In this document: piece by piece, positions 1 through 5,515 of the stretch
Numbering within the stretch: position 1 is the first letter of the stretch
How the letters are laid out: every line of letters starts with the position of its first letter
Virus record (IMG/VR): IMGVR_UViG_3300027899_000028
Coordinates: 1 to 40,129 of that record
Length of the DNA: 40,129 nucleotides
Direction: 5' to 3' (one strand)
DNA from: a virus
Translations under genes and position numbers: made by a program
Notes under the pieces: generated by a model
What the model was told of the DNA's origin: nothing
The model's database searches: none
The model's input: only the letters and a program-made list of their open reading frames with translations

Positions 1-71
1 CAACCGAGCATCAGCCCATTGCTATTTTCTGCTATTCTGGAAGGCCGAAGCCATGGGCTGATGCTCGGTTG
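1..71. repeat. 19-bp inverted repeat at the left contig end (likely fold-back artefact)
   Basis: Bases 1-19 are the exact reverse complement of 53-71, leaving a 33-nt loop. Bases 1-15 do not occur upstream of the matching sequence at the right end (the bases before 40004 differ), so they are not part of the circular genome. The four bases CCAT at 16-19 belong both to this arm and to the terminal repeat, as expected for a microhomology-primed fold-back chimera made during amplification or assembly. A genuine hairpin end is less likely. Confidence 0.8.
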
Positions 72-141
72 TGGAGCGGTCAGCCTCTATTGCTACGGAC
101 TGTGATTTAGAAAATGCAAGCGGAAAATGGGTTAGGCCGCC
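16..141. repeat. Terminal direct repeat, left copy (126 bp)
   Basis: Identical base for base to 40004-40129. It contains the leader of the small-terminase gene and the last codons of the gene at 132-344. The simplest reading is a circularly permuted or circular genome whose contig ends overlap. A short fixed terminal repeat of the virion DNA is the alternative, but P22-type phages package by headful, which favours an assembly overlap. On the circle, 16-131 is the only untranslated stretch between the early leftward operon and the terminase gene. Confidence 0.95.
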
Positions 142-344
142 AGCCTACGCCGCATGTTCACGCGGGCAAGCATGGAGATCATGGCCGCGCTCATCCCGCG
201 CCCAATGTGCAGGGTGGCACGGCGCCTCGTCACCGTCTCCCGGCAGAATCCAAGATGCGCGGCAATCTCGCAGTCGCTGTATCCGGCTCCTGCCATGCGC
301 TTGAGGGTAGCCGTATCGTCTGGTGTCCAGGGTCTGCCGTTCAT
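132..344 (-). CDS. Small GcrA-like helix-turn-helix protein, candidate late-gene regulator
   Basis: A 70-residue basic protein. It begins with a WTPDD segment, followed by a helix-turn-helix pattern at about residues 14-45 (a helix ending GYSDCEIAAHLG, then a recognition helix rich in Arg). This resembles the N-terminal DNA-binding part of GcrA, the alphaproteobacterial cell-cycle activator that works with RNA polymerase sigma70. ATG was chosen because GGAGG lies seven bases upstream and ATGA overlaps the stop of the preceding gene. It is the last gene before the terminase gene across the circle junction, the place where lambda carries Q, so control of late transcription is a reasonable inference. 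The family match is by eye only. Confidence 0.7.
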   Translation of the reverse strand: MNGRPWTPDDTATLKRMAGAGYSDCEIAAHLGFCRETVTRRRATLHIGRGMSAAMISMLARVNMRRRLAA

Positions 345-514
345 TGGCGGGCCTCCGTCGTGCGTGTTAAGCGCCGAATGGTGATCGTCTCGCCGGGTGT
401 TGGCTTGTAGTCGCGCCACGCCTTTACGATCCAGAACTCCGCGCATGCCTCGGCATAGGCTTCGGCGTACATGGATTCTCGAACCATTCGCAGGATGAAA
501 TCTGAACCGTTCAT
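341..514 (-). CDS. Hypothetical protein, 57 aa
   Basis: Not recognised. The reading frame has ATGA overlaps with the genes on both sides (stop of the upstream gene at 511-513, start of the downstream gene at 342-344), so it is part of a translationally coupled run. The middle is rich in Ala, Glu and Tyr (probable helix) and the end is basic, with Thr and Arg. No membrane segment or Cys motif is visible. It belongs to the cluster of small leftward early genes. Confidence 0.65.
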   Translation of the reverse strand: MNGSDFILRMVRESMYAEAYAEACAEFWIVKAWRDYKPTPGETITIRRLTRTTEARQ

Positions 515-735
515 GTGCGCCTCCCATAGCTCCAGTTGCCATCCACGCGAATCTCGGGCTGCGGCACGTCCACAACTTCCCCGGTTTCGTCCAGCACCAC
601 GACCCAGATGCGGTGCCCGTCAATTCCGCAGCGTTCCCAGGCGTAAGCCCAGCCGCGATGGCTCTTAGCCTTCACGCCTTCGGGCAACGCCTTGGCCGTG
701 ATTTCGACCGGGATAGGTGGCTCAAGCCGGTGCAT
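511..735 (-). CDS. Hypothetical protein, 74 aa
   Basis: Not recognised. A compact Trp-rich protein, with an N-terminal Pro-rich stretch and a likely beta-rich second half (HRIWVVVLDETGEVVDVP). The ATG at 735 gives a 14-bp overlap with the gene upstream. A longer frame upstream to 825 reads through the neighbouring gene and was not chosen. Its stop overlaps the start of the next gene as ATGA, supporting a real coupled gene. Confidence 0.6.
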   Translation of the reverse strand: MHRLEPPIPVEITAKALPEGVKAKSHRGWAYAWERCGIDGHRIWVVVLDETGEVVDVPQPEIRVDGNWSYGRRT

Positions 736-907
736 TGATGCGCTCTCCGATTCTGTGGACGCGGCCACGGTGGATTTCGCCTCGGTAATAGAAAAACTCC
801 CATCGCCATTCGCCCGGATACTCACGCATGGGTGCCCATCTGGCAGGTTGCCATTCCTCGCCGCTTAGGCGTTTGACCCAGTACCAGCCGGGAGGTCTGG
901 CGCTCAT
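722..907 (-). CDS. Hypothetical Trp/Arg-rich protein, 61 aa
   Basis: Not recognised. A small protein dense in Trp, Tyr, Arg and Glu, starting MSARPPGWYWVKRLSG, a style common for short phage proteins of the WYxVK type that accompany replication genes. ATG overlaps the stop of the gene at 904-1128 as ATGA. No transmembrane segment is present. Confidence 0.65.
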   Translation of the reverse strand: MSARPPGWYWVKRLSGEEWQPARWAPMREYPGEWRWEFFYYRGEIHRGRVHRIGERINAPA

Positions 908-1128
908 CGGGATGTCCTGACCTTTGCCTTGTCGGGGTTTGGGGGTGGCTCGCCTTCGGCTCGCATGGCACCGGTTCCCTTGCATGAGACGGCGGTATTG
1001 GCGGGGAACGCCCGATCAACAGCAGCGGCCCACTCGCCGTAGCTGACCGTGCCCGGTTTCCCGGCAAGCGCCTCAATCAGCGGCCGGTAAGCCGTCCGAA
1101 TGTCAGCGCGGTCACGATCTGTTACCAC
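904..1128 (-). CDS. Hypothetical protein, 74 aa, GTG start
   Basis: Not recognised. The chosen start is GTG at 1128, because GGAG lies six bases upstream and it gives only a 7-bp overlap with the preceding gene. An ATG at 1275 would extend through the preceding gene and looks like read-through. The N-terminal part is likely helical, with RTAYRPLIEALAGKPG; the C-terminal part is hydrophilic with Pro, Glu and Lys. Confidence 0.55.
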   Translation of the reverse strand: MVTDRDRADIRTAYRPLIEALAGKPGTVSYGEWAAAVDRAFPANTAVSCKGTGAMRAEGEPPPNPDKAKVRTSR

Positions 1129-1388
1129 GACACACTCCACGCCCAGCGGATGGCCTTCAGCACCGGAAGCTTCCGAAGGTGCGGCTCGGTTCCCCAGTCC
1201 GTTCTGGCTGTGCGGAAGTTGCGCCAGAGGTAGAGCCAGCGCCGGCAGCTTCCGTTCGGCCGCGCTTTCAGCCATGCGATGAAGCCGGGTCGTCGCTCCC
1301 CGACCGTCATCACGAAGAAGCCGGAGCCGTCAGACAAGCGCGTCACGCCGTCGATCACTGAGACTACCTCTTTGCCGTTGTTGCTCAT
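1122..1388 (-). CDS. Hypothetical protein, 88 aa
   Basis: Not recognised. ATG at 1388 is preceded by GGAG at a normal distance. The first 30 residues look beta-rich (VVSVIDGVTRLSDGSGFFVM); the second half is basic and carries seven Trp residues. It could be a small nucleic-acid-associated protein, but no motif proves it. Codons are strongly GC at the third position, as in neighbouring genes. Confidence 0.6.
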   Translation of the reverse strand: MSNNGKEVVSVIDGVTRLSDGSGFFVMTVGERRPGFIAWLKARPNGSCRRWLYLWRNFRTARTDWGTEPHLRKLPVLKAIRWAWSVSW

Positions 1389-1399
1389 TGGTCGCTCCT

Positions 1400-1765
1400 T
1401 CAGTTGCAGCACGAGATGGGTGCGAGCCCATCGAGGCGAGCCTGCATATCCGCTGCTCTTGCACGTAGGGCGGCGGCGGTGAGGGCACGAGCCATGGTTC
1501 GGCCTTCCAGCGTCACCACCTTGTTGGTCGGATAGCTCCGGCCGAGTTGCACCTGTGCGTGCTTGCGGTTTTCAGAGCACCCGACGGAGATAGACCACCC
1601 CTCCGGCACGAGCGTCACGGCGCTGTCCAGGCTGCGCGTGTAGCGTGGTGTTCCGCCATCGTGGCAAAAGCCAAGCGCGTCGCTAATTGCCACCTCAAGC
1701 TGCCAACTCGGCTCCTCCCTCTCAACTCGATCTGCAAGGGCGGTAAGGGCTTCAGGGGTGGTCAT
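1400..1765 (-). CDS. Hypothetical protein, 121 aa (phage ABA-sandwich-like)
   Basis: The order is an N-terminal helix (TPEALTALADRVE), a central beta stretch with Trp and Gly, and a C-terminal helix (TMARALTAAALRARAADM). This pattern resembles the small phage ABA-sandwich family found in many tailed phages, whose role is unknown. ATG overlaps the stop of the gene at 1762-2223. The assignment is tentative. Confidence 0.65.
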   Translation of the reverse strand: MTTPEALTALADRVEREEPSWQLEVAISDALGFCHDGGTPRYTRSLDSAVTLVPEGWSISVGCSENRKHAQVQLGRSYPTNKVVTLEGRTMARALTAAALRARAADMQARLDGLAPISCCN

Positions 1766-2223
1766 GGCTTCACCGCAAGAACGTGTTCGAGCGCCTTCTT
1801 GAGACGCAGGCGCCCATCCATCCGTTTGTCGCAAATCTCCTTGAGTTCCGGCCACGAGGGCGTGAACTTCGCGTCGGCGCCGCCCTCGACCCAGTATTCG
1901 CAGGCGAAGCGGACAACATCGATCGGATAGCCGGCGAGATCCTGCACCATCGTCTCGGCCAGCAAGCGGGCCTCGCCGTCGCCATGCGCGCGGCTCTTGG
2001 TGCGGACCATCAGCTTGGCGACCTCGTGCGCTACTTCGGCCTTCTTGCCCCCTCGGCAAAGCTCCGTGATCGTCCGCAGGTCGCCCAGCAGGTCGCTGCG
2101 GTGCCACCCCGGCTTGATGCCGAACGGCCCCAACTTGGTGCCGCTGAATTGCCCGTCGGCGCCCCACGCGCTGCTAGTCGTCGGGGCGACGTGCGATATC
2201 AGCGAGCTGCTGATAGAACGCAT
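1762..2223 (-). CDS. Putative replication partner protein in the lambda-P position, 153 aa
   Basis: It lies directly downstream of the O-like initiator gene and overlaps its end by 50 bp, the position of helicase-loader genes in lambdoid phages. ATG at 2223 is preceded by GAGGAAACG, a good ribosome-binding site. About residues 60-150 form a helical region with a conserved-looking GYPIDVVRFACEYW segment and a TPSWPELKEICDKR segment, which I associate with proteins found beside phage replication genes. There is no Walker motif. Helicase loading is inferred from position only. Confidence 0.6.
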   Translation of the reverse strand: MRSISSSLISHVAPTTSSAWGADGQFSGTKLGPFGIKPGWHRSDLLGDLRTITELCRGGKKAEVAHEVAKLMVRTKSRAHGDGEARLLAETMVQDLAGYPIDVVRFACEYWVEGGADAKFTPSWPELKEICDKRMDGRLRLKKALEHVLAVKP

Positions 2224-2896
2224 CGTTTCCTCGGGTAGGCTGAAAGGCCCGAGCTGCTCCTTTACCCACCGGCCGAGCGGTCTCGCGACGGCACCAGACT
2301 CGCCAAGTGCGAGCCCAGTCGGTTCGCTTTGTGGCCGCGCCCTTCCCTGTCCAGTAGTCGATAAATGCCTCTGCGGTTGCGTCCGCATCGAGTCCGAGAT
2401 CGGCGGCAAACTGTCGGCAATCCTGCGAGGGCTGCCAGTCGGCTGGTAGTCGGTGGGGTTTTGCATCTGCGTCGCCCTTAGGGTTAGATTGACGGTTCTT
2501 TGATGGTTCATTGACGGTTCGGGTCCCACCTTGGGAGGGGTCCCCTACCAATTTGGGAGGGGTGTGGTCCCACCGTGGGAGGGGTGGCGTCTCCGTTGGT
2601 AGGGGTGCCGTTTTGGCAGGGGTGCCAATTTGGGAGGGGTCAAAGTCCGCATTAAGCCGGTACATGTCGCTTTGACCCGGCCGCGCTTCCCGGCTGATTA
2701 TCCCCATCGCCTCCACCCGCTGTAGCGCACGGCGCGCGGTGTTCTCGCTGCAGCCGACGAACAAGGCGATGCGAGCCAGCGACGGCCAGCACTTCCAATC
2801 CTCGTCGGCATGGTCTGCCAGCGCGTGCAGGACGCCTTTGGCGGCCATGTCCTGAAGCGGCAAGGCAAAGGACCAGGAAAGGGCACGGACGCTCAT
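2174..2896 (-). CDS. Phage replication initiator, O-like, with winged-helix N-terminus
   Basis: A 240-residue protein. About residues 15-75 form a winged-helix domain (GVLHALADHADED followed by WPSLARIALFVGCSENTARRAL), as in lambda O and related replication proteins. It is followed by a Pro-rich linker at about 85-125 and a C-terminal helical part (about 150-225) with AFIDYWTGKG and TRTWRVWCRRE-like segments that resemble the DnaT/O C-terminus. The linker is encoded by iteron-like repeats (2489-2640), matching the lambda plan in which the origin lies inside O. ATG at 2896 overlaps the upstream stop as ATGA. It probably binds the repeats and recruits host helicase with the next gene's product. 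Confidence 0.8.
   Translation of the reverse strand: MSVRALSWSFALPLQDMAAKGVLHALADHADEDWKCWPSLARIALFVGCSENTARRALQRVEAMGIISREARPGQSDMYRLNADFDPSQIGTPAKTAPLPTETPPLPRWDHTPPKLVGDPSQGGTRTVNEPSKNRQSNPKGDADAKPHRLPADWQPSQDCRQFAADLGLDADATAEAFIDYWTGKGAATKRTDWARTWRVWCRRETARPVGKGAARAFQPTRGNDAFYQQLADIARRPDD
2489..2521. repeat. Three tandem 11-bp repeats next to the iterons
   Basis: TTGACGGTTCT (2489-2499), TTGATGGTTCA (2500-2510) and TTGACGGTTCG (2511-2521) follow one another without spacing. The 11-bp period is about one DNA turn. They are less GC-rich than the surroundings and adjoin the six iterons, so they may form the unwinding part of the origin or additional initiator sites. Confidence 0.7.
2531..2640. 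other. Candidate replication origin: six TTGGNAGGGGT-type iterons inside the O-like gene
   Basis: Copies of an 11-mer read TTGGGAGGGGT (2531-2541, 2553-2563, 2630-2640), GTGGGAGGGGT (2575-2585), TTGGTAGGGGT (2596-2606) and TTGGCAGGGGT (2613-2623). Start-to-start distances are 22, 22, 21, 17 and 17 bp. They encode the Pro-rich linker of the O-like protein on the other strand, and a low-complexity protein could in principle create such repeats. Even spacing, the adjacent 11-bp tandem repeats and the lambda precedent favour an origin. Confidence 0.65.
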
Positions 2897-3309
2897 ACTC
2901 TGGCCTCGTGTACGGCTTCCAAGGTCTTGTAGAGCGCCTGCTCCCGGCTCACGCCGCGATTGACCAGCATGGCAACGATCTTCCGCTTGCCCCTGCCCTT
3001 CGGGCGGCCGATCTTCTTCGGGGGCCAGCCCTCGCGCACCGCGAGCTTGCGCACCACGTCGCGCGTCGTCTGGTGCCGGATTGCAACCTGCCACGTCTGA
3101 AGGTTCGGATTGACGTAGTCCTTCCGCATCTGTTGGAGCCGCTTGAAGGTCCACTTAGGACGCGGGCGGATATAGTCGCGCCATTCCAGGGGGAGCATGT
3201 CGATGGCGCGCTTCTCTGGCGCTCCTACGATCTTGCAGCACGTCACCAGCGGCACGCCCGCAAGGCGTAGTCCGATGATGCCTGCAATCTGTCCGTTCGT
3301 GATTCTCAT
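2893..3309 (-). CDS. Putative DNA-binding protein with AT-hook-like motif, 138 aa
   Basis: Not assigned to a named family. About residues 1-40 have a helix-turn-helix look (NGQIAGIIGLRLAGVPLVT). A very basic centre follows, then GRPKGRGKRK at about 101-110, an AT-hook-like sequence, and a final helix (SREQALYKTLEAVHEA). It is encoded immediately before the O-like initiator with an ATGA overlap, so a role in transcription or replication is likely but unproven. Confidence 0.65.
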   Translation of the reverse strand: MRITNGQIAGIIGLRLAGVPLVTCCKIVGAPEKRAIDMLPLEWRDYIRPRPKWTFKRLQQMRKDYVNPNLQTWQVAIRHQTTRDVVRKLAVREGWPPKKIGRPKGRGKRKIVAMLVNRGVSREQALYKTLEAVHEARV

Positions 3310-3413
3310 GGACTATTCTCTGCGACAAAGCTGCGTGGACTGTCATCCATCGACAGGGGCGAACAAGGATGACGCTTGATGCGTGCGCCGTAGTTCTTGA
3401 GGCGTTCGCTCAC
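3306..3413 (-). CDS. Hypothetical peptide, 35 aa, GTG start
   Basis: A short frame fitting exactly between two genes: the GTG at 3413 overlaps the upstream TGA (GTGA) and its own TGA overlaps the downstream ATG. It has a basic start (SERLKNYGARIKRHP) and an acidic/polar end. Function unknown; the case for a gene rests on the double coupling overlap. Confidence 0.5.
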   Translation of the reverse strand: MSERLKNYGARIKRHPCSPLSMDDSPRSFVAENSP

Positions 3414-3562
3414 ATCCACGCCCAAAGCACAAAGCCAGCGAGCGGAGACACGCCAACCACAATGGCGATGATGGGAAGCCACAACGGCGGGCGATCCTGC
3501 GGAACCGGGGCGATGGAGGACGGCATAAGCGGCGGCATGTTGCGGAACCAGGAATCGCTCAT
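3410..3562 (-). CDS. Small membrane protein, 50 aa
   Basis: A single predicted membrane segment fills the C-terminal third (LWLPIIAIVVGVSPLAGFVL, about residues 28-47) after a Pro-rich N-terminus. ATGA overlap with the stop of the RusA gene. It could be an early host-modifying or exclusion peptide; nothing in the sequence decides. Confidence 0.6.
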   Translation of the reverse strand: MSDSWFRNMPPLMPSSIAPVPQDRPPLWLPIIAIVVGVSPLAGFVLWAWM

Positions 3563-3921
3563 GTGGGCTCTCCTATCGGGCTGACGGTCACGATGGCGAA
3601 TTGATGCTCGGCACGACGGCTGACGCGCAGCTCGTCCATGTGCTTGTCGTCATCAATCCGAGTGCTGGTGACGAGCGCGTCTAGGATGCCCTTCACGCGG
3701 TTGTCCATGTCGCCCTGCATCTTGCTCGGCAGGTTGATTGCCACCATGAACTTACCGCCGACGCGGCTCTGGCTGGGAACCACGCTTTTGATCGTTGCGC
3801 AGGCGTAGGCGCACCAGTTGCGGTATTCCTTGGACTTGAAGCGCCCTTTGCCCGCCTTGCTGTTCACGAAGGCATTGTTAAGGCTTGGCGGCGGGAGAAT
3901 CTGGACCGTAAAGCCGCTCAT
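3559..3921 (-). CDS. rusA: RusA-family Holliday junction endonuclease
   Basis: A 120-residue protein, the normal size of RusA (about 120 aa), which cuts Holliday junctions and branched DNA as a homodimer. The family's acidic active-site region is visible: a GDMDNRVKGILDAL segment (D71, D73, K77, D81) followed by IDDDKH (D90-D92). The N-terminal part has the usual PPSLNNAF start of the fold. It lies in the early leftward operon beside the GapR-like gene with 4-bp overlaps, and would resolve branched intermediates before packaging, as nin-region RusA does in lambdoid phages. Confidence 0.9.
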   Translation of the reverse strand: MSGFTVQILPPPSLNNAFVNSKAGKGRFKSKEYRNWCAYACATIKSVVPSQSRVGGKFMVAINLPSKMQGDMDNRVKGILDALVTSTRIDDDKHMDELRVSRRAEHQFAIVTVSPIGEPT

Positions 3922-4076
3922 GCCTTCACCCTCCAGACGCGCAAACAGGCAAGGCGAGCCGCCTCTAGCGCAGCCTTTGCCTTGTGAGAGCGCGTGCGGT
4001 CATACCGGCGCTGGGCCATATCGGCGGCAAGCTCTGCGGCTATCAGGCGGGCGGCTGGGCAGCGGCGGCTGGTCAT
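3918..4076 (-). CDS. Hypothetical basic protein, 52 aa
   Basis: Very rich in Ala and Arg, probably one or two helices. ATGA overlaps join it to the GapR-like gene upstream and the RusA gene downstream. Not recognised. The ATG at 4076 was chosen over longer starts because these run through the GapR-like gene. Confidence 0.6.
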   Translation of the reverse strand: MTSRRCPAARLIAAELAADMAQRRYDRTRSHKAKAALEAARLACLRVWRVKA

Positions 4077-4597
4077 ACGCTCGCCCTCCGCAGGAATGCA
4101 GGCTGGTCCGGCATGTCGTCTGAATGGGTGCCAGTTCCTTCCCCGCCCTGGGGAACTGGCTTTTGCGGAGAGGTTGCAGCCTCTGCCGCGTCCGGGGGAC
4201 AAGGCGACATGATACCTTGCGGGGCCGAATCTTTCGTCTCCGGGTCGCTTGTCCCATTTTCTTCGCGTGGGACAAGGCGATGCAATTTGCTTTTGCTGAT
4301 GCCGTACTGCGCGGCAACCGAGCGATAAGTGCCCATGCCAAGCGCTGCGCGGTAGACTTCCAGCAAGGTTTCCTGCTCGTCGCGGTCGGCCGCGTCCTGC
4401 GACCGTTCCTTGACAATCTGGCGCATGGTCTTAACGTCATACCCGGCGCTTTTGGCTTCGGAATAAACGTCCTTCACGTCGCCGCCGATGGCTTTGCGCT
4501 CTTCCTCTAGACGCTCAACGCGCTCGACCAAGGACTTGAGGCGCTCCGCATTCACCGGGCCTGCCTGCACCTTGCTGTTGTGGCCGGGCTTGCTCAT
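4073..4597 (-). CDS. GapR-family (DUF2312) nucleoid protein with C-terminal helix-turn-helix extension
   Basis: A 174-residue protein. Residues about 12-90 carry the GapR/DUF2312 signature: ERLKSLVERVERLEEERKAI, then DVKDVYSEAKSAGYDVKTMR and a terminal AALGMG. GapR proteins coat overtwisted DNA ahead of replication and transcription in alphaproteobacteria. Unlike the usual stand-alone protein of about 90 aa, this one continues into a helix-turn-helix (TYRSVAAQYGISKSKLHRL, about 92-111) and a Pro/Glu/Ser-rich tail. Start is ATG at 4597, overlapping the upstream TGA; GTG at 4600 is possible. It may assist phage replication or act as a regulator. Confidence 0.85.
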   Translation of the reverse strand: MSKPGHNSKVQAGPVNAERLKSLVERVERLEEERKAIGGDVKDVYSEAKSAGYDVKTMRQIVKERSQDAADRDEQETLLEVYRAALGMGTYRSVAAQYGISKSKLHRLVPREENGTSDPETKDSAPQGIMSPCPPDAAEAATSPQKPVPQGGEGTGTHSDDMPDQPAFLRRASV

Positions 4598-4710
4598 CAC
4601 CGCCCCCTACCGCCAATCAGCCGATACGCGCGCCGCCGGTCCGCTTGGAGCTTCGCGACGCGCTCCCGAATCCGGCGCTCTTCCCGCTCGCACTTGGCGA
4701 GTAGGCGCAT
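4597..4710 (-). CDS. Small coiled-coil peptide (37 aa) or out-of-frame end of the preceding gene
   Basis: The frame from ATG at 4710 encodes a charged helix (CEREERRIRERVAKLQADRR) and has strong GC preference at codon third positions. The overlapping frame of the upstream gene (4607-5008) loses that preference over the same bases. So either this is a separate overlapping gene or the upstream gene shifts frame near 4710. The stop overlaps the start of the GapR-like gene. Confidence 0.5.
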   Translation of the reverse strand: MRLLAKCEREERRIRERVAKLQADRRRAYRLIGGRGR

Positions 4711-5008
4711 TCCCAGCGTCTGCGTCGAGCGCCCGCAGGTTTTCCGCAATGCGTTGATCGAGCGCGTAAAACCGTTCTTCAATCCGGATATATTCATCGG
4801 CGGTCAGGCTCACTTTTTCATTGTTAGAAAGGATTGCCCTTACGCGGCGGGCGTTCATGTCGAGCCGCCGTGCAAGGCGGTTTCGCCAATGGTCTTTGGT
4901 GTCGGACCACGAGCGCGGGCCGCCTATCGCAATCAGCATCGGGCGGACACGTTCAAGCGCGGCAGACATTGCCGAGTTCCTGGCAGGCTTTGACGACTTC
5001 ACGGTCAT
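4607..5008 (-). CDS. Hypothetical phage regulatory-type protein, 133 aa
   Basis: Residues about 12-90 look like a well-folded helical domain: LERVRPMLIAIGGPRSW, then WRNRLARRLDMNARRVRAIL, with a helix-turn-helix feel, and a final EYIRIEERFYALDQRI helix. I recognise the style from phage regulatory proteins but cannot name it. The ATG at 5008 is preceded by GGAG six bases upstream. The last 40 or so residues are of doubtful composition; see the overlapping frame at 4597-4710. Confidence 0.65.
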   Translation of the reverse strand: MTVKSSKPARNSAMSAALERVRPMLIAIGGPRSWSDTKDHWRNRLARRLDMNARRVRAILSNNEKVSLTADEYIRIEERFYALDQRIAENLRALDADAGNAPTRQVRAGRAPDSGARREAPSGPAARVSADWR

Positions 5009-5018
5009 GGCTTGCTCC

Positions 5019-5300
5019 ATGTTCAAGGACATGAGCCAAGCCACCACCTGGAAGACTTTGGGCACCGTCACGCAGCAAATCGCCGCCAAGCTGATCGCGC
5101 TGCGTGATGGGCGGAATAAAAGAGCGGTCGCGCCGGAGATACTCGACAGCGCGACCGCAGTTGCCCCCGGCAAGGGAGGAACGCGGCACCCCAAGGGCCG
5201 CACCGGGGATACGAATAAGGGTGGCACCGTGCAGCCCAATCTTCTGCACGGTGCCAACTGGCGACTTCGGAGAGCTAATGCCGCCAGCGAGGGAAAGTGA
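5019..5300 (+). CDS. Possible plus-strand gene inside the leftward operon, 93 aa
   Basis: The minus strand has no convincing gene at 5009-5305, while this plus-strand frame has coherent composition and GC-rich third positions. It reads as a helix (SQATTWKTLGTVTQQIAAKLIAL) followed by a Gly/Lys/Arg-rich tail. No good ribosome-binding site is visible, and ATG at 5019 or 5031 could be used. It would be divergent from 4607-5008 and convergent with 5306-5515. A 13-bp perfect hairpin lies within it, so the stretch may instead be an untranslated regulatory gap. Confidence 0.35.
   Translation: MFKDMSQATTWKTLGTVTQQIAAKLIALRDGRNKRAVAPEILDSATAVAPGKGGTRHPKGRTGDTNKGGTVQPNLLHGANWRLRRANAASEGK
5222..5256. 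promoter_or_regulatory. Perfect 13-bp hairpin with 9-nt loop
   Basis: TGGCACCGTGCAG (5222-5234) pairs exactly with CTGCACGGTGCCA (5244-5256). The stem is GC-rich and flanked by no T-run on either side, so it is not a typical intrinsic terminator, though a factor-assisted stop or pause, an antitermination element or a protein-binding dyad are possible. It sits in the only wide gap of the leftward early operon, between genes at 4607-5008 and 5306-5515. Confidence 0.6.
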
Positions 5301-5305
5301 TGCGC

Positions 5306-5515
5306 TCACGGGAAAATCCGCTCGTGAGCGTCCAGGATCTGCTGCGCCGTCTGGCCGCTCCATGACACCGGCCAGCCCTGCTGATCGGCAATCTCGCGGA
5401 CGTTCGCCTCGGTGTCGCCCAGCCGCGCGGCCACGACGCCGGGATGGATACCGTCCGCAAGGTCGGCCTGCGCCCGTGCCCAGCCGTAATCCCGCGTGGT
5501 GGCCCGCCCGCTCAT
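5306..5515 (-). CDS. Hypothetical protein with HTH-like helices, 69 aa
   Basis: The middle reads as DLADGIHPGVVAARLGDTEANVREIADQQGWP, a pattern of two helices with a tight turn that resembles small sigma-like helix-turn-helix proteins. Not a named family. ATGA overlap with the stop of the gene at 5512-6150. Confidence 0.6.
   Translation of the reverse strand: MSGRATTRDYGWARAQADLADGIHPGVVAARLGDTEANVREIADQQGWPVSWSGQTAQQILDAHERIFP

Noticed and set aside
16-131. Strong late promoter in the terminase leader
   Set aside because: On the minus strand only TTGCAT with a poor -10 partner is visible, so a sigma70 late promoter cannot be claimed without transcript data.
2489-2640. CRISPR-like array
   Set aside because: Repeats are 11 bp with no spacer-sized unique sequences, are inside a coding gene and fit origin iterons better. 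No CRISPR array or cas gene was seen anywhere.
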